64,000 nt of DNA, taken from JBJGXI01 sp045635475 (GTDB taxonomy: Bacteria > Bacillota > Bacilli > Bacillales > Amphibacillaceae). Every line of letters begins with the position of its first letter. Position 1 is the stretch's first letter. Location of the stretch: assembly GCF_045635475.1 (NCBI RefSeq), contig NZ_JBJGXI010000021.1, positions 1 to 64,000 on the forward strand. Reading direction: 5' to 3'. The notes under the pieces are model-generated. The model was not told the origin of the DNA, did not search any database, and saw nothing but the letters and a program-made list of their open reading frames with translations. Position numbers and translations under genes: made by a program. Positions 8,843-17,312 of this stretch are shown in pieces.

Positions 8843-9481
8843 TTAAAAAGGTAAATCATCAACATACATATCTTTAGGTGTATCGACTCCATTTATTCTT
8901 TTAATGAAAAAATCCAAACCCATATTGTATTTTGATGATTTTTTAATTGTCCTTAATAAATCTGATATTAGAGGTTTAATTTCGTTATCAAAAATGATAG
9001 TATCAGTGGTTGGGATTTGAAATAATATAAAATCAACTAACAAATATGGTGAACGAAAATATTCGTATGGAAGTAAATCTTTTCTAATTCTGTAACATCC
9101 CTCTAGACAATTCCATTCCACCAAAAATTCTATTTGATTATTTTTATCTTTAACCTTAAAGTTATAATTGTTATCGTATGAACATTTATCTTTCCTTATT
9201 GAGAAGGGCTCTTGAAGTCTATCTTCCATTGTTTCAACAATGACAGCCTCTACGTCTGGTACAGTGATATTACCTAAGATTTGATAACATGCAAAAAAAT
9301 CAAGTAAATAAGATATATCAATACACTTTTCCAATTGTTTTTGATCGATTACTTTAGTGTCCAATTCAAAGTAGTTAATAATATCCCCAATCTTAATCGC
9401 TGGATTTATTTCATAATAATTTCCATTAGAACTAGATCTGTTGTGTCTATTTTGGGGGTTTAGTAATTCTACTTCTATCAT
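8843..9481 (-). CDS. Hypothetical protein, second gene of unknown operon
   Basis: I do not recognise this 212-residue protein. It appears soluble: no signal peptide, no membrane segment, many Asp/Glu/Lys/Asn residues, and mixed alpha/beta character. It has scattered cysteines (near residues 55, 65, 99, 125 and 129) but no recognisable metal motif. Its start overlaps the end of the upstream gene by four bases (ATGA), so the two are translationally coupled and probably act together. The unit is AT-rich, is flanked by pseudogenes and shares no sequence theme with the metal genes around it. A two-protein toxin-immunity or defence function is possible but unsupported by any motif I can see. Confidence 0.7.
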   Translation of the reverse strand: MIEVELLNPQNRHNRSSSNGNYYEINPAIKIGDIINYFELDTKVIDQKQLEKCIDISYLLDFFACYQILGNITVPDVEAVIVETMEDRLQEPFSIRKDKCSYDNNYNFKVKDKNNQIEFLVEWNCLEGCYRIRKDLLPYEYFRSPYLLVDFILFQIPTTDTIIFDNEIKPLISDLLRTIKKSSKYNMGLDFFIKRINGVDTPKDMYVDDLPF

Positions 9482-10158
9482 GGAAGTATATAGTTCTCCC
9501 TTCGGATTACCTTCTGAAGTGTATTATAAAAATGACTTTGGAAATTCCTCATCTCTTTACAAAATTGTGTGAATGTTTCATAGTCATAAATACTTGATGA
9601 CTCTTTCAAAAGAAAGTTTGTCAGAGCATAAAAGCCAGTATATCCACACTTTAACTTATTAAAAATAAAACGAATATCTTCTCCAGTTTCATTCCATTCA
9701 AAAATGTAAGAATATTCAACGGTACTATTTTTAACGTCAAAACTGTATGAGTGATAAAAACTTTCATAGACGCTGTTATTTAGAATAGAAGTTATATCGA
9801 CGTTCTTCTTCGTCCTTAGATACACCTCGAAACTACTTCTTTTATTATACTCGTGTGTAATATACTTATTATAGTAACCCAACAATTTTAGAATATTAAA
9901 GATGACGTTCGCAACACTTTTTTCATTTATCTTTCCTAGTCTATCCTTAGTAAGAAGCAAATGATAAGAGGGGAGCATGTTTGGCAAATCCCTCGTATCT
10001 TTTCTATAAAGCCAATCACCATCTAACCAAAATAAAAATTCTCCACTCTGGACTTCCAGAAGAAGATATTTTAATTCCTCTACCCTTTGCAAAGCGTCTA
10101 CCCATTCGTTAGTGCTTAATTTTAATTCTTTTGTATTACTTTCTTCATGATTTGTCAT
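9478..10158 (-). CDS. Hypothetical protein, first gene of unknown operon
   Basis: Unrecognised 226-residue soluble protein. It begins with a Lys/Glu-rich region, has an aromatic segment FLWLDGDWLYRK near residue 45, and is rich in Tyr, Phe and Asn in its second half (YHSYSFDVKNSTVEYSY). No signal peptide or membrane helix is visible. The ATG at 10158 is chosen because the AAAAGGAGG site lies nine nt before it; an ATG two codons earlier would be only three nt from that site. It overlaps the downstream gene by four bases. Both genes are intact although their neighbours are decayed, which suggests recent arrival or selection. Confidence 0.7.
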   Translation of the reverse strand: MTNHEESNTKELKLSTNEWVDALQRVEELKYLLLEVQSGEFLFWLDGDWLYRKDTRDLPNMLPSYHLLLTKDRLGKINEKSVANVIFNILKLLGYYNKYITHEYNKRSSFEVYLRTKKNVDITSILNNSVYESFYHSYSFDVKNSTVEYSYIFEWNETGEDIRFIFNKLKCGYTGFYALTNFLLKESSSIYDYETFTQFCKEMRNFQSHFYNTLQKVIRRENYILP

Positions 10159-10649
10159 AATCATCAACCTCCTTTTAGTATTGGCAGGGTGATTATAATC
10201 TGTTTTTGGATGGGATGTTTTAATTACTTCAGCAAGGACCTACAATCTATTTATAAAACAAATAAATGACTGAATCAAATCTATAGAATACATTTTTTAT
10301 ATTGTGGAGCTTCTATAATAAGGTATGTAAATACCTTAATACTGGTTATTGATATAAGCAGCAATCTACCCGTAATTTTTGGTGTGTTTATATAGGTCTC
10401 ACCTTCCTAGTATTGAACATCCTCATGATGAAAAATTTATACGAATTCGAAAGGCGAACAATAGAAAAATCTTGTACCGCACAAATGAGCGGAAATATGG
10501 TTATGGCTAAAACGGTCATTATTACTTGCTGGTTGAAGAGGAACAAATAATAATTATGAAAATAATTTTTTATTATCAATGAAGTTATTCCTGAAATCGA
10601 GAGGAGTTGTATCAAATCTATTTTTTATCATTAAATAGTCATCAACAAA
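10159..10649. other. Gap without a recognisable gene
   Basis: About 490 AT-rich bases between the unknown operon and the next promoter. A short stretch around 10411-10506 on the plus strand reads as PSIEHPHDEKFIRIRK and similar, interrupted by stops. It could be a decayed coding fragment, but I cannot name it. No repeat or RNA structure was evident. Confidence 0.4.
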
Positions 10650-10683
10650 TCCTCACAGATTCTACACAATTAAATGATAAAAT
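10650..10683 (+). promoter_or_regulatory. Tandem TCnnCA promoter before the UreH-like gene
   Basis: TCCTCA (10650-10655), 5 nt, TCTACA (10661-10666), 11 nt, then a TAAAAT -10 box (10678-10683). The geometry is identical to the other promoters of this type in the window. It would drive the 10771-13501 operon. Confidence 0.7.
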
Positions 10684-10770
10684 TGTTAAGAAAAAATAGA
10701 TTCATTGTTATGCAGTTATGTAAAAATACAAACGGTTTTCTGTAAAGTGATTTTTTGTTGGAGGAATCAT

Positions 10771-11499
10771 ATGTATCAGGTTTTTAGTGACATAAGTAAT
10801 TTTCTAAGTGATCCGTTTTTTACTTTAGCTAATCAATGGGAAGGGATTCCACATTTATCAGCTTTTATACTTGGTCTTGTTGGCGCTCTTGCCCCTTGTC
10901 AGTTTACGGGGAATATAGGGGCAATAACGATATATGGAAACCGTTCAATGCAACAAAAAATCCCGTGGTTACATATATTTCTATTTATACTGGGAAAGAT
11001 TGTGGTTTTTTCAGGACTTGGACTTATCGTATGGATTTTAGGCAAGGAATTTCAGGGGAATTTAACATTGGTGATCCCTTTAATTAGGAAAGCAATTGGT
11101 CCAATGTTAATTTTAATAGGAATATTCATGGCTGGTTTTCTAAAGATGCGCTGGACTATTAATATTGGCAAAATTCCCGAACTGTACTTGAAAGATAGTA
11201 AATTAGGAAGCTTTTTAATGGGGGTTAGTTTCACATTAGCCTTTTGTCCTACCATGTTCATTCTATTTTTTATGACGTTAATGCCTGTTGTTCTATCCAC
11301 ATCTTATGGCCCAATTTTACCATCTATCTTTGGGTTGGGTACATCGATACCTTTACTACTTGCTGTTTTCCTAATTTGGTATTTTGAGTTGGGTGGAACA
11401 TTAATGAAGAAAGGTAGAAAGTTTGGGATAGTAGTACAACGATTAGCTGGCTGCCTATTGATTATCCTTGGTATTCTTGATACAGTAACGTATTGGTAA
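10771..11499 (+). CDS. UreH/DsbD_2-like membrane protein (copy 1)
   Basis: Six-helix membrane protein of the CcdA/DsbD/LysE-like superfamily (UreH or DsbD_2 type). The diagnostic segment is GALAPCQFTGNIGA (about residues 45-58), in which the Pro-Cys resembles the redox cysteine of CcdA. A second Cys-containing helix has LAFCPTMFILFF. Such proteins are thought to move reductant or metals for cytochrome maturation. The start is ATG 10771 with GGAGG just upstream; earlier in-frame codons lack a ribosome site. The paralogue at 56079 shares both motifs. Here it heads an operon with ccdA, a PCYCGC lipoprotein and cytochrome c, which supports a role in heme or copper insertion outside the membrane. 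Confidence 0.75.
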   Translation: MYQVFSDISNFLSDPFFTLANQWEGIPHLSAFILGLVGALAPCQFTGNIGAITIYGNRSMQQKIPWLHIFLFILGKIVVFSGLGLIVWILGKEFQGNLTLVIPLIRKAIGPMLILIGIFMAGFLKMRWTINIGKIPELYLKDSKLGSFLMGVSFTLAFCPTMFILFFMTLMPVVLSTSYGPILPSIFGLGTSIPLLLAVFLIWYFELGGTLMKKGRKFGIVVQRLAGCLLIILGILDTVTYW

Positions 11500-11577
11500 T
11501 TTCAAAAGGGAATTGGAATGAATATTGTAAAAGTTAATTTTAGTTGTGAAAATAATAATAATAATTGAGGGATAAGA

Positions 11578-12288
11578 ATGGAAGATGTAAATTTAATATT
11601 GGCCTTTGCCGCCGGATTGTTGTCCTTCATATCACCTTGTTGTCTACCTTTATATCCGGCATTTTTGTCTTATATTACAGGTATGTCTGTTGATGAATTA
11701 CAAAATGGTAAAGGATTGCTACGAAAACGTGCATTATTGCATACAACCTTTTTTCTGATTGGATTCTCGGTCATTTTTATTGCACTAGGCTTTTCTACAT
11801 CATTATTGGGGCAGTTTTTTGTCTCTTATGGAGACCTAATACGACAGTTGGGGGCCATATTAATAGTTCTGTTGGGTTTAGTCATATTAGGTGTTTTCAA
11901 ACCATCTTTTATGATGAAAGAAAAAAGGATGACATTTAAAGATCGACCAAGTGGTTATTTTGGTTCAAGTGTCATTGGCTTTGCTTTTGCCGCAGGATGG
12001 ACACCGTGTACAGGTCCTATTCTAGCAGGAGTGATTGCTTTAGGTGTTTCGAATCCTGATCAAGCATTGATATATATGATTGCCTATGTACTTGGGTTTT
12101 CTATACCATTTTTTTTGATGTCATTTTTCATAGGCAAAATGAAATGGATAAAAAAGAAAAATCGATTAATAATGAAAATTGGTGGAGTTACCATGATCGT
12201 AATGGGGGTTTTCTTATTTTTCGACTGGATGACAAAATTAACTTCTTTCCTAGCAAGTAATTTTTTTAATGGCTTTACTGGTTTCTAA
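11578..12288 (+). CDS. CcdA thiol transporter (copy 2)
   Basis: 236-residue CcdA-family protein, near-collinear with the copy at 4989. The redox cysteines lie in SFISPCCLPLYPAFLSYITG (about residues 16-35) and GWTPCTGPILAG (about 138-149). The first motif carries an extra adjacent cysteine (PCC instead of PCT) that copy 1 lacks. It transfers electrons inward-to-outward across the membrane to thiol proteins. Here no ResA-like gene is adjacent. Likely clients are the PCYCGC lipoprotein and the apocytochrome c encoded next. The ATG has a GAGGGA ribosome site. Confidence 0.88.
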   Translation: MEDVNLILAFAAGLLSFISPCCLPLYPAFLSYITGMSVDELQNGKGLLRKRALLHTTFFLIGFSVIFIALGFSTSLLGQFFVSYGDLIRQLGAILIVLLGLVILGVFKPSFMMKEKRMTFKDRPSGYFGSSVIGFAFAAGWTPCTGPILAGVIALGVSNPDQALIYMIAYVLGFSIPFFLMSFFIGKMKWIKKKNRLIMKIGGVTMIVMGVFLFFDWMTKLTSFLASNFFNGFTGF

Positions 12289-12343
12289 ATTAAGTTATAT
12301 TGGAATTATTATAGGTATTTAATAAAAAATGGGAGGAACCATA

Positions 12344-12835
12344 ATGAAAAAGATCTTCTTTTTAGTCATTACAATAGCTTTTATTACCCTTGTAGGGTGC
12401 AGTGATAAGGAAAAATCGGAGGAATCTGTTATCAATGGACCGTCAGATGAAACGGTTTCTATGCTTTCAAGCAAGGCAAAGGAAGTTGAAATTGAACTAC
12501 CATCATTCGTAACGGATCGTCCTTCTCTCGTTCAAGAAAACTATGCTTTAAGCTATGAATATACGGATGTATTACAGTACATGCCCTGTTTTTGTGGATG
12601 TGTTAATCAAGGCCACAAAAGTAATTATAATTGTTTTATAAAAGAACACAATGGGAAAAATGTAACATGGGATAAAATGGGGTTGAATTGTGACATTTGC
12701 AACTCTATTGCAAGAGAGTCTATTGCTTTATATGAAGAAGGCAACTCATTATACGATATTAGGACTTACATTGATGATAAATTTGGGAGTTATGGTCCGT
12801 CAACCAAGACTCCAATGCCAGAAAAAACGATGTAG
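12344..12835 (+). CDS. PCYCGC-motif lipoprotein
   Basis: Exported lipoprotein of 163 residues belonging to the PCYCGC-motif family. The signal peptide ends in TLVGC. A mature domain contains the signature MPCFCGC (about residues 83-89, Phe in place of Tyr), followed by further cysteines in NYNCFIK and GLNCDICNS. The family's function is not established; the dense cysteine set suggests metal or thiol chemistry outside the cell. ATG 12344 is preceded by GGGAGG, while the ATG five codons earlier lies on top of that site. It sits between ccdA and cytochrome c, so it may be a maturation partner. Confidence 0.85.
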   Translation: MKKIFFLVITIAFITLVGCSDKEKSEESVINGPSDETVSMLSSKAKEVEIELPSFVTDRPSLVQENYALSYEYTDVLQYMPCFCGCVNQGHKSNYNCFIKEHNGKNVTWDKMGLNCDICNSIARESIALYEEGNSLYDIRTYIDDKFGSYGPSTKTPMPEKTM

Positions 12836-12850
12836 TAAAGAGGTGCAAAT

Positions 12851-13501
12851 ATGTTTAACAAAAAGATCACCACTATTCTTTTTGTTGTAACTTTATTGTT
12901 TATATTACTAATTGTGTTCAATGAATTTATCACGGATCCCTTTGTTCATTCTTCCGTAGAACGCGGGGAAGAGATTTACAATCAAAGCTGTATGCAATGT
13001 CATGGCGAAAATGGACAGGGCAGGAAAATGAATACTGCCACTACCCTAAACAATCAGGAATTTTTAACGTTAGCATCAGACAAATTGTTGATGGAGGTCA
13101 TTTCAGAAGGACGCGAGGGGACTAAAATGCCTTCCTTTCATGTTAACTACGGAGAAAATTTAACTGAGGAACAAATAGGAGATGTTGTATCGTATATGAG
13201 GTCTTGGCATAAACGAAACGTTGATATGGAAACACCAGAACAAATCACAGGTGATCCAAAACTTGGACGTGAACTATACAAAAGTAACTGTCTTTCTTGT
13301 CACGGAAAAGGAGTAGGACCCTCAGTAGTGAATAAAGCGTTTCTCGAACAAGTATCGGATGAATTTTTATGGGATACTATTGCATATGGAAGATCCAACA
13401 CAGCGATGGGACCATCTTTAAAAGGCACCGGTGGGGTTAGGCAGCTAACTCAAAATGAAATAAGTGCTATTGTTAGTTATTTGAGGAATATGGAAGATTA
13501 A
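12851..13501 (+). CDS. Membrane-anchored cytochrome c with two haem sites
   Basis: 216-residue c-type cytochrome with an N-terminal membrane helix (about 8-27) and two cytochrome c domains. Heme-binding motifs are CMQCH (about residue 46) and CLSCH (about residue 149). Candidate distal methionines lie in TKMPSFH and TAMGPSL. It probably passes electrons on the outer face of the membrane, and may serve a terminal oxidase. The gene closes an operon with UreH-like, CcdA and PCYCGC proteins, which fits assembly of exactly this kind of product. A strong terminator follows. Confidence 0.9.
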   Translation: MFNKKITTILFVVTLLFILLIVFNEFITDPFVHSSVERGEEIYNQSCMQCHGENGQGRKMNTATTLNNQEFLTLASDKLLMEVISEGREGTKMPSFHVNYGENLTEEQIGDVVSYMRSWHKRNVDMETPEQITGDPKLGRELYKSNCLSCHGKGVGPSVVNKAFLEQVSDEFLWDTIAYGRSNTAMGPSLKGTGGVRQLTQNEISAIVSYLRNMED

Positions 13502-13503
13502 AG

Positions 13504-13550
13504 AGGGGCTGTCCTAGAAATTAGTTTAACTGACTTTTAGGACAGCCCCT
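13504..13550 (+). terminator. Terminator of the cytochrome c operon
   Basis: A 13-bp perfect stem (13504-13516 with 13538-13550, AGGGGCTGTCCTA) and 21-nt loop, followed by T-rich sequence, directly after the cytochrome c stop codon. Confidence 0.85.
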
Positions 13551-13630
13551 TCTCTATTCTACAGGAAGTACAATGAGTTCTTTGTGTATAATTGTGATAG
13601 TTTAGAAAAACAAATAGATAATAATAAGAA

Positions 13631-13664
13631 ACCTCACAAATTATACAAATTTTAGAGCTAAAAT
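13631..13664 (+). promoter_or_regulatory. Tandem TCnnCA-type promoter before the response regulator
   Basis: ACCTCA (13631-13636), 5 nt, TATACA (13642-13647), 11 nt, TAAAAT (13659-13664). This places the shared operator in front of the response regulator itself and hints at autoregulation. Confidence 0.6.
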
Positions 13665-13695
13665 GATGATTGCAATCAAAAAATGAGGGTTGTAT

Positions 13696-14397
13696 ATGAA
13701 AAGAAAAATTCTAGTTGTCGATGATGAATGGAACATGAGAAACTTAATTAAGATTTATTTATCTAAGGAGAATTTCCAGGTCGATGAAGCTACGGATGGT
13801 AATGAATCTATACAAATGGCTCAACAAACCTTTTATGATTTAATGGTTTTAGACATCATGTTACCAGACATTGATGGATGGGAAGTTTGTTCAACCATTC
13901 GTAAGACGAAACAAATACCTATCCTGATGTTAACTGCTCGAAATGATATTAAGGATCGAGTTCATGGTTTGAATCTTGGTGCCGATGATTACCTAATAAA
14001 ACCATTTGCTCCAGAGGAATTAGTTGCTCGTGTCAATGCCTTGCTTCGCCGGCACAATGTAGAAAAAGAGGAAACCAATGAGACTATAATGTATTTTGGA
14101 GATTTATCAATCGATGGTGAAAGTAGAGAAGTCAAAGTTAATGAAACTCCAGTTGAATTAACTCCAAAAGAATTTGATATTCTTTATTCTGTAGCGAGTC
14201 AATCCAAAAGGGTATTTACCCGTGAGATATTATTGGATAAGATTTGGCACTCTAATGAATTTCGCGATTTGCGAGCAATTGATACACATGTAAAAAATAT
14301 CCGAGAAAAACTTCGGAAAGTTGGACTATCCTATAATCCAATCAAAACGGTGTGGGGTGTAGGATATAAATTTAATACAATAGAGGACCAAACATGA
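13696..14397 (+). CDS. OmpR-family response regulator 1
   Basis: Two-component response regulator of 233 residues. The receiver domain (1-120) has the acidic pair D9-D10, phosphoacceptor D53 in LDIMLPDIDGWE, and the conserved Lys in LIKPF. A winged-helix DNA-binding domain (about 130-230) contains ELTPKEFDIL and the typical GVGYKF ending. The ATG at 13696 is preferred over a TTG two codons upstream because GAGGG is spaced six nt from it. The sensor kinase starts one base after its stop. A tandem-repeat promoter lies upstream, so it is the best candidate for the regulator that binds these repeats across the window. Confidence 0.92.
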   Translation: MKRKILVVDDEWNMRNLIKIYLSKENFQVDEATDGNESIQMAQQTFYDLMVLDIMLPDIDGWEVCSTIRKTKQIPILMLTARNDIKDRVHGLNLGADDYLIKPFAPEELVARVNALLRRHNVEKEETNETIMYFGDLSIDGESREVKVNETPVELTPKEFDILYSVASQSKRVFTREILLDKIWHSNEFRDLRAIDTHVKNIREKLRKVGLSYNPIKTVWGVGYKFNTIEDQT

Positions 14398-14398
14398 T

Positions 14399-15775
14399 AT
14401 GAATAAAATTGTTCTAAAATTAGGTGGAACCATAATGGTCTTGTTTTTAGTCGTGTTGTTACCTCTAGGTTATGTTGCGAATCAAATTTTTACTAACTTT
14501 TATTATAGTCAAGTTCAAGAAGAGGTAGAGGAACTATCTCAAAAGTATGCTCTTACCATTACATCTATGGAAAATGAGAAATTTTTAACTATGTTTAAGA
14601 CACTGGCTGAGTTGACTAATAAGGAAATTTATATTATAGATGCGGATGGAAAGGTCGTAGCAGAATCCGGCGTACAAATAACGAATTTGTCTAATAAAGA
14701 TATAGGTCTATTATCAAAAGGGCAACCTGTACAAAAAAAATTTCGTGATGCTAAAGCAGAGGTTAGCTACCTTGGATCAGGTTACCCTATTATCCAATCT
14801 GATACATTCAAGGGAGCCTTTTTTGTCTTGGCAACCATAAATGATGTCCAAGAACCTGTGGATAAAATCAGGGATTTGCTAATATTGTCTGTAGTTGGTG
14901 CGTTATTCTTAGCACTTGGCTTCACATTCTTACTGTCTAAAAAAATGTCAGATCCCCTCATAGAAATGGAAAAAGCAACTCGGCAAATTGCAAAGGGGAA
15001 TTTAGACATACGGGTAGACATTCCTTCAGACGATGAGGTAGGATCATTAGGTAAAGCAATTAATGATCTTGCACTAGAAACAAATAGATACAGGTCCAAC
15101 CGAAGAGAGTTTTTTGCAAATATATCGCACGAATTACGTACGCCTATATCGTACTTACAAGGATATGCTCAAGTGTTAAAACAAGGTCTTTACCAAACAG
15201 AAGAAGAAAGGCTTCAATATTTGTCTATTATTGAAGATGAAACCGAGCGGATGGTCAGATTAATCAATGATTTGTTTGATTTATCCAAAATGGAAGAAGG
15301 TAAAATCGACCTTCAGATGTCTTCTATCGACCTTATAGAAGTGTTAGAAAGTGCCCTTTTTAAAGTCAAAATAGAATTAGAAAAGAAAGGCTTAACGTTG
15401 AGAAGCCAAATTGATGAGCGCGTTCCTTATATTGAGGCTGATGGAATTCGATTAGGACAAATTTTCACGAACTTACTGGGGAATGCAGTTCGATATACAG
15501 AAAAAGGATTTGTTAGTGTTAAAGTATGGAATGTAGATAACAAAGTTCATGTAATCATTGAGGACACTGGTATTGGAATTCCTGAAAATGATCTTCCACT
15601 TGTTTTTGAACGTTTCCATCGTGTTGAAAAGTCTCGTTCTAGAGAACTTGGGGGAACAGGTTTAGGACTGGCCATAGTAAAGAATTTGGTTGAACTGCAA
15701 AATGGGACTATTTCAGTGAATAGCCAAGAGGGGAAAGGAACGAGATTTCTATTAAGTTTCCCTGTAGCTCAGTAA
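14399..15775 (+). CDS. Sensor histidine kinase 1
   Basis: 458-residue membrane histidine kinase. Helix 1 (about 9-29) and helix 2 (about 163-183) enclose an external PAS/Cache-like domain of about 135 residues. A HAMP linker, the HisKA segment with phosphorylated H244 in ANISHELRTP, and an HATPase domain (DTGIGIPENDLPLVFERF, GGTGLGLAIVKNL) follow. The external domain is not rich in Met, His or Cys, so the signal is not obviously a metal. It is coupled to the response regulator before it and followed closely by two small membrane proteins. Confidence 0.92.
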   Translation: MNKIVLKLGGTIMVLFLVVLLPLGYVANQIFTNFYYSQVQEEVEELSQKYALTITSMENEKFLTMFKTLAELTNKEIYIIDADGKVVAESGVQITNLSNKDIGLLSKGQPVQKKFRDAKAEVSYLGSGYPIIQSDTFKGAFFVLATINDVQEPVDKIRDLLILSVVGALFLALGFTFLLSKKMSDPLIEMEKATRQIAKGNLDIRVDIPSDDEVGSLGKAINDLALETNRYRSNRREFFANISHELRTPISYLQGYAQVLKQGLYQTEEERLQYLSIIEDETERMVRLINDLFDLSKMEEGKIDLQMSSIDLIEVLESALFKVKIELEKKGLTLRSQIDERVPYIEADGIRLGQIFTNLLGNAVRYTEKGFVSVKVWNVDNKVHVIIEDTGIGIPENDLPLVFERFHRVEKSRSRELGGTGLGLAIVKNLVELQNGTISVNSQEGKGTRFLLSFPVAQ

Positions 15776-15784
15776 GGAGGCAAT

Positions 15785-15991
15785 ATGAAAAAGATAGAAT
15801 GGTTGATAGTCGCACTTCTGATTGCAATGGGATTAATGTGTCTCACTGTTTCTGGCACAACGATGTGGGGAACTGAATCAATAGAGTCCTATTTAAAAAC
15901 GTTTCTGCAACTTTGCTTATGGATGGGATTACCAATATTAATCACGGGGATTATATATTTTATAATTCTAAAGAACCGTAAGGACAAATGA
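15785..15991 (+). CDS. Small two-helix membrane protein
   Basis: 68-residue protein with two hydrophobic segments (about 5-23 and 38-62) and a basic tail. It is preceded by AAGGAGG and starts 9 nt after the histidine kinase stop, so it is co-transcribed with the two-component system. I recognise no family. Small membrane proteins in such positions can modulate the kinase or act as downstream effectors, but nothing in the sequence decides this. Confidence 0.65.
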   Translation: MKKIEWLIVALLIAMGLMCLTVSGTTMWGTESIESYLKTFLQLCLWMGLPILITGIIYFIILKNRKDK

Positions 15992-16071
15992 TGTAAATCA
16001 AAAGAGAAAGAGAATGAATGATACAAATTTTAATGGAAGTGAACAAAGTTAAAATGAATGGAGGTGGTAAT

Positions 16072-16287
16072 ATGATGTCTATGATGGGCGGAAGTATGAT
16101 TCTTAACATGATAGTATGGATTATTGTGTTAGGATTCCTAATATACGGAGTAGTCTTATTAATATCAAAATCATTTGATAAAAAAGAAGATTCACCATTA
16201 AAAATTCTTAGAGAAAGATTTGCACGTGGGGAAATTGATGATCAAGAATTTGAAGCAAAAAAGGCTGTTTTAAGAGGTAAGGATTAA
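16072..16287 (+). CDS. SHOCT-domain small membrane protein 1
   Basis: 71-residue protein with a Met-rich N-terminus (MMSMMGGSM), one membrane helix (about 10-31) and a C-terminal SHOCT motif (LKILRERFARGEIDDQEFEAK). SHOCT segments are short oligomerisation-type helices. Start ATG 16072 is set by the GGAGGTGG site; an upstream in-frame ATG at 16018 has no site. Relatives at 46372 and 56965 have the same design, and all three lie near two-component or copper genes. Confidence 0.75.
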   Translation: MMSMMGGSMILNMIVWIIVLGFLIYGVVLLISKSFDKKEDSPLKILRERFARGEIDDQEFEAKKAVLRGKD

Positions 16288-16299
16288 AAATTTCATTCA

Positions 16300-16333
16300 T
16301 CCTCACAAATTCAACAAATTTATTGTCTATACT
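16300..16333 (+). promoter_or_regulatory. Tandem TCnnCA promoter before the Met-rich secreted protein
   Basis: TCCTCA (16300-16305), 5 nt, TCAACA (16311-16316), 11 nt, TATACT (16328-16333), 42 nt before the start codon at 16375. Confidence 0.75.
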
Positions 16334-16374
16334 AAAGTTGTCCTAGTAATAATGAGTAGAAAGGAGACTAAGAC

Positions 16375-16635
16375 ATGAAACTTAAAAAAGTACCATTTGC
16401 ATTATCGTTTGCTTTTGCCGCTCTACTAGTAGTAGGAACAACAGCATTTGCCCAAGAACCAGATAACAATGGAATGGGTAACATGATGAATGGCAATGGA
16501 AACGGAATGATGAACATGATGGAAAATGGAAACATGTCCCAAATGATGGAAGCAATGAATTCACCTGAAGGTCAAGAGATGATGAATGCCTGCGGTGACT
16601 TTATGGAATCCTATGGTGACAAAGAAGATAAGTAA
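16375..16635 (+). CDS. Secreted Met/Asn-rich small protein, probable copper binder
   Basis: 86-residue exported protein. A Sec signal peptide with cleavage near TAFAQ (about 26) is followed by a mature region with about 15 methionines in patterns such as GNMMNGNGNGMMNMM, and one cysteine near the end (MNACGDFM). Met-rich secreted proteins commonly bind Cu(I) or Ag(I). The gene has a GAAAGGAG site, its own tandem-repeat promoter and a terminator, so it is a single-gene transcript of the proposed regulon. No enzymatic motif is present. Confidence 0.75.
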   Translation: MKLKKVPFALSFAFAALLVVGTTAFAQEPDNNGMGNMMNGNGNGMMNMMENGNMSQMMEAMNSPEGQEMMNACGDFMESYGDKEDK

Positions 16636-16647
16636 CTAATTTTTATT

Positions 16648-16674
16648 AATAAGGTCTCCATTTGGGGCCTTATT
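16648..16674 (+). terminator. Terminator after the Met-rich protein
   Basis: AATAAGG arms extended by partial pairing (16648-16659 with 16663-16674), then TTTAAT. It follows the stop codon at 16635 closely. Confidence 0.65.
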
Positions 16675-16709
16675 TTAATCTATATCGATCTTCCAGAGGT
16701 GAATGAAAA

Positions 16710-17312
16710 ATGGGAAAATGGTTTCCGTTAATGTACGATATGGCAATGAGACCAATCGAACAAACTAAATTTAAGAAAATACGGAAAACGCTTGTAAGTC
16801 AAGCCGTAGGAAGGGTATTAGAAATTGGTTCAGGTACAGGGGTGAACTTTCCTCACTATAAGAATGCAACACAAATAGATGCAATCGAACCGAACCCTTT
16901 GATGAAGGAACGAGCACTTAAATGGATAAAAGGATCACGCATCCCCATTCAAACCTATTTGGTCAAGGCGGAAAAACTTCCATTTGCCGATAATACATTT
17001 GATTCAGTAGTAGCAACACTTGTTTTTTGTACCATTCCAGAACCGATTAAGGCTCTTCAAGAAATTCAACGGGTTAGTAAACCTAATGCAAAAATTTTAC
17101 TCTTTGAGCATGTAAGAATAGATCGAGCATTCTTAGGAAAAACACAGGATGTATTAACTCCATTGTGGAAAAAAGCTTGTGATGGGTGCCACTTAAACCG
17201 CAACACGTTACAACTATTAAAACAATCAAATTTATCTATTTTAAATGTGGACTCCTATTTTAATGGGATTTTTTTGTCTATTAAGTGTTTAAATGAAAAG
17301 CAACATAAATAA
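16710..17312 (+). CDS. Class I SAM-dependent methyltransferase
   Basis: 200-residue Rossmann-type methyltransferase. The SAM site is visible as VLEIGSGTGVNF (about 38-49), followed by AIEPNPLM and KAEKLPFADNTFDSV (about 90-104), and the post-catalytic LFEHVR. This is the UbiE/METTL7-like subgroup, and the acceptor cannot be told from the sequence. A cysteine pair lies in KKACDGCHLN (about 156-165), a METTL7-like feature. It starts at ATG 16710 with an AGAGGTG site. Its place between copper-stress genes suggests modification of a thiol, lipid or quinone, but that is speculation. Confidence 0.85.
   Translation: MGKWFPLMYDMAMRPIEQTKFKKIRKTLVSQAVGRVLEIGSGTGVNFPHYKNATQIDAIEPNPLMKERALKWIKGSRIPIQTYLVKAEKLPFADNTFDSVVATLVFCTIPEPIKALQEIQRVSKPNAKILLFEHVRIDRAFLGKTQDVLTPLWKKACDGCHLNRNTLQLLKQSNLSILNVDSYFNGIFLSIKCLNEKQHK

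Noticed and set aside
10388..10615. 75-codon minus-strand ORF
   Set aside because: No ribosome site, no family resemblance and skewed composition; likely chance in AT-rich DNA.
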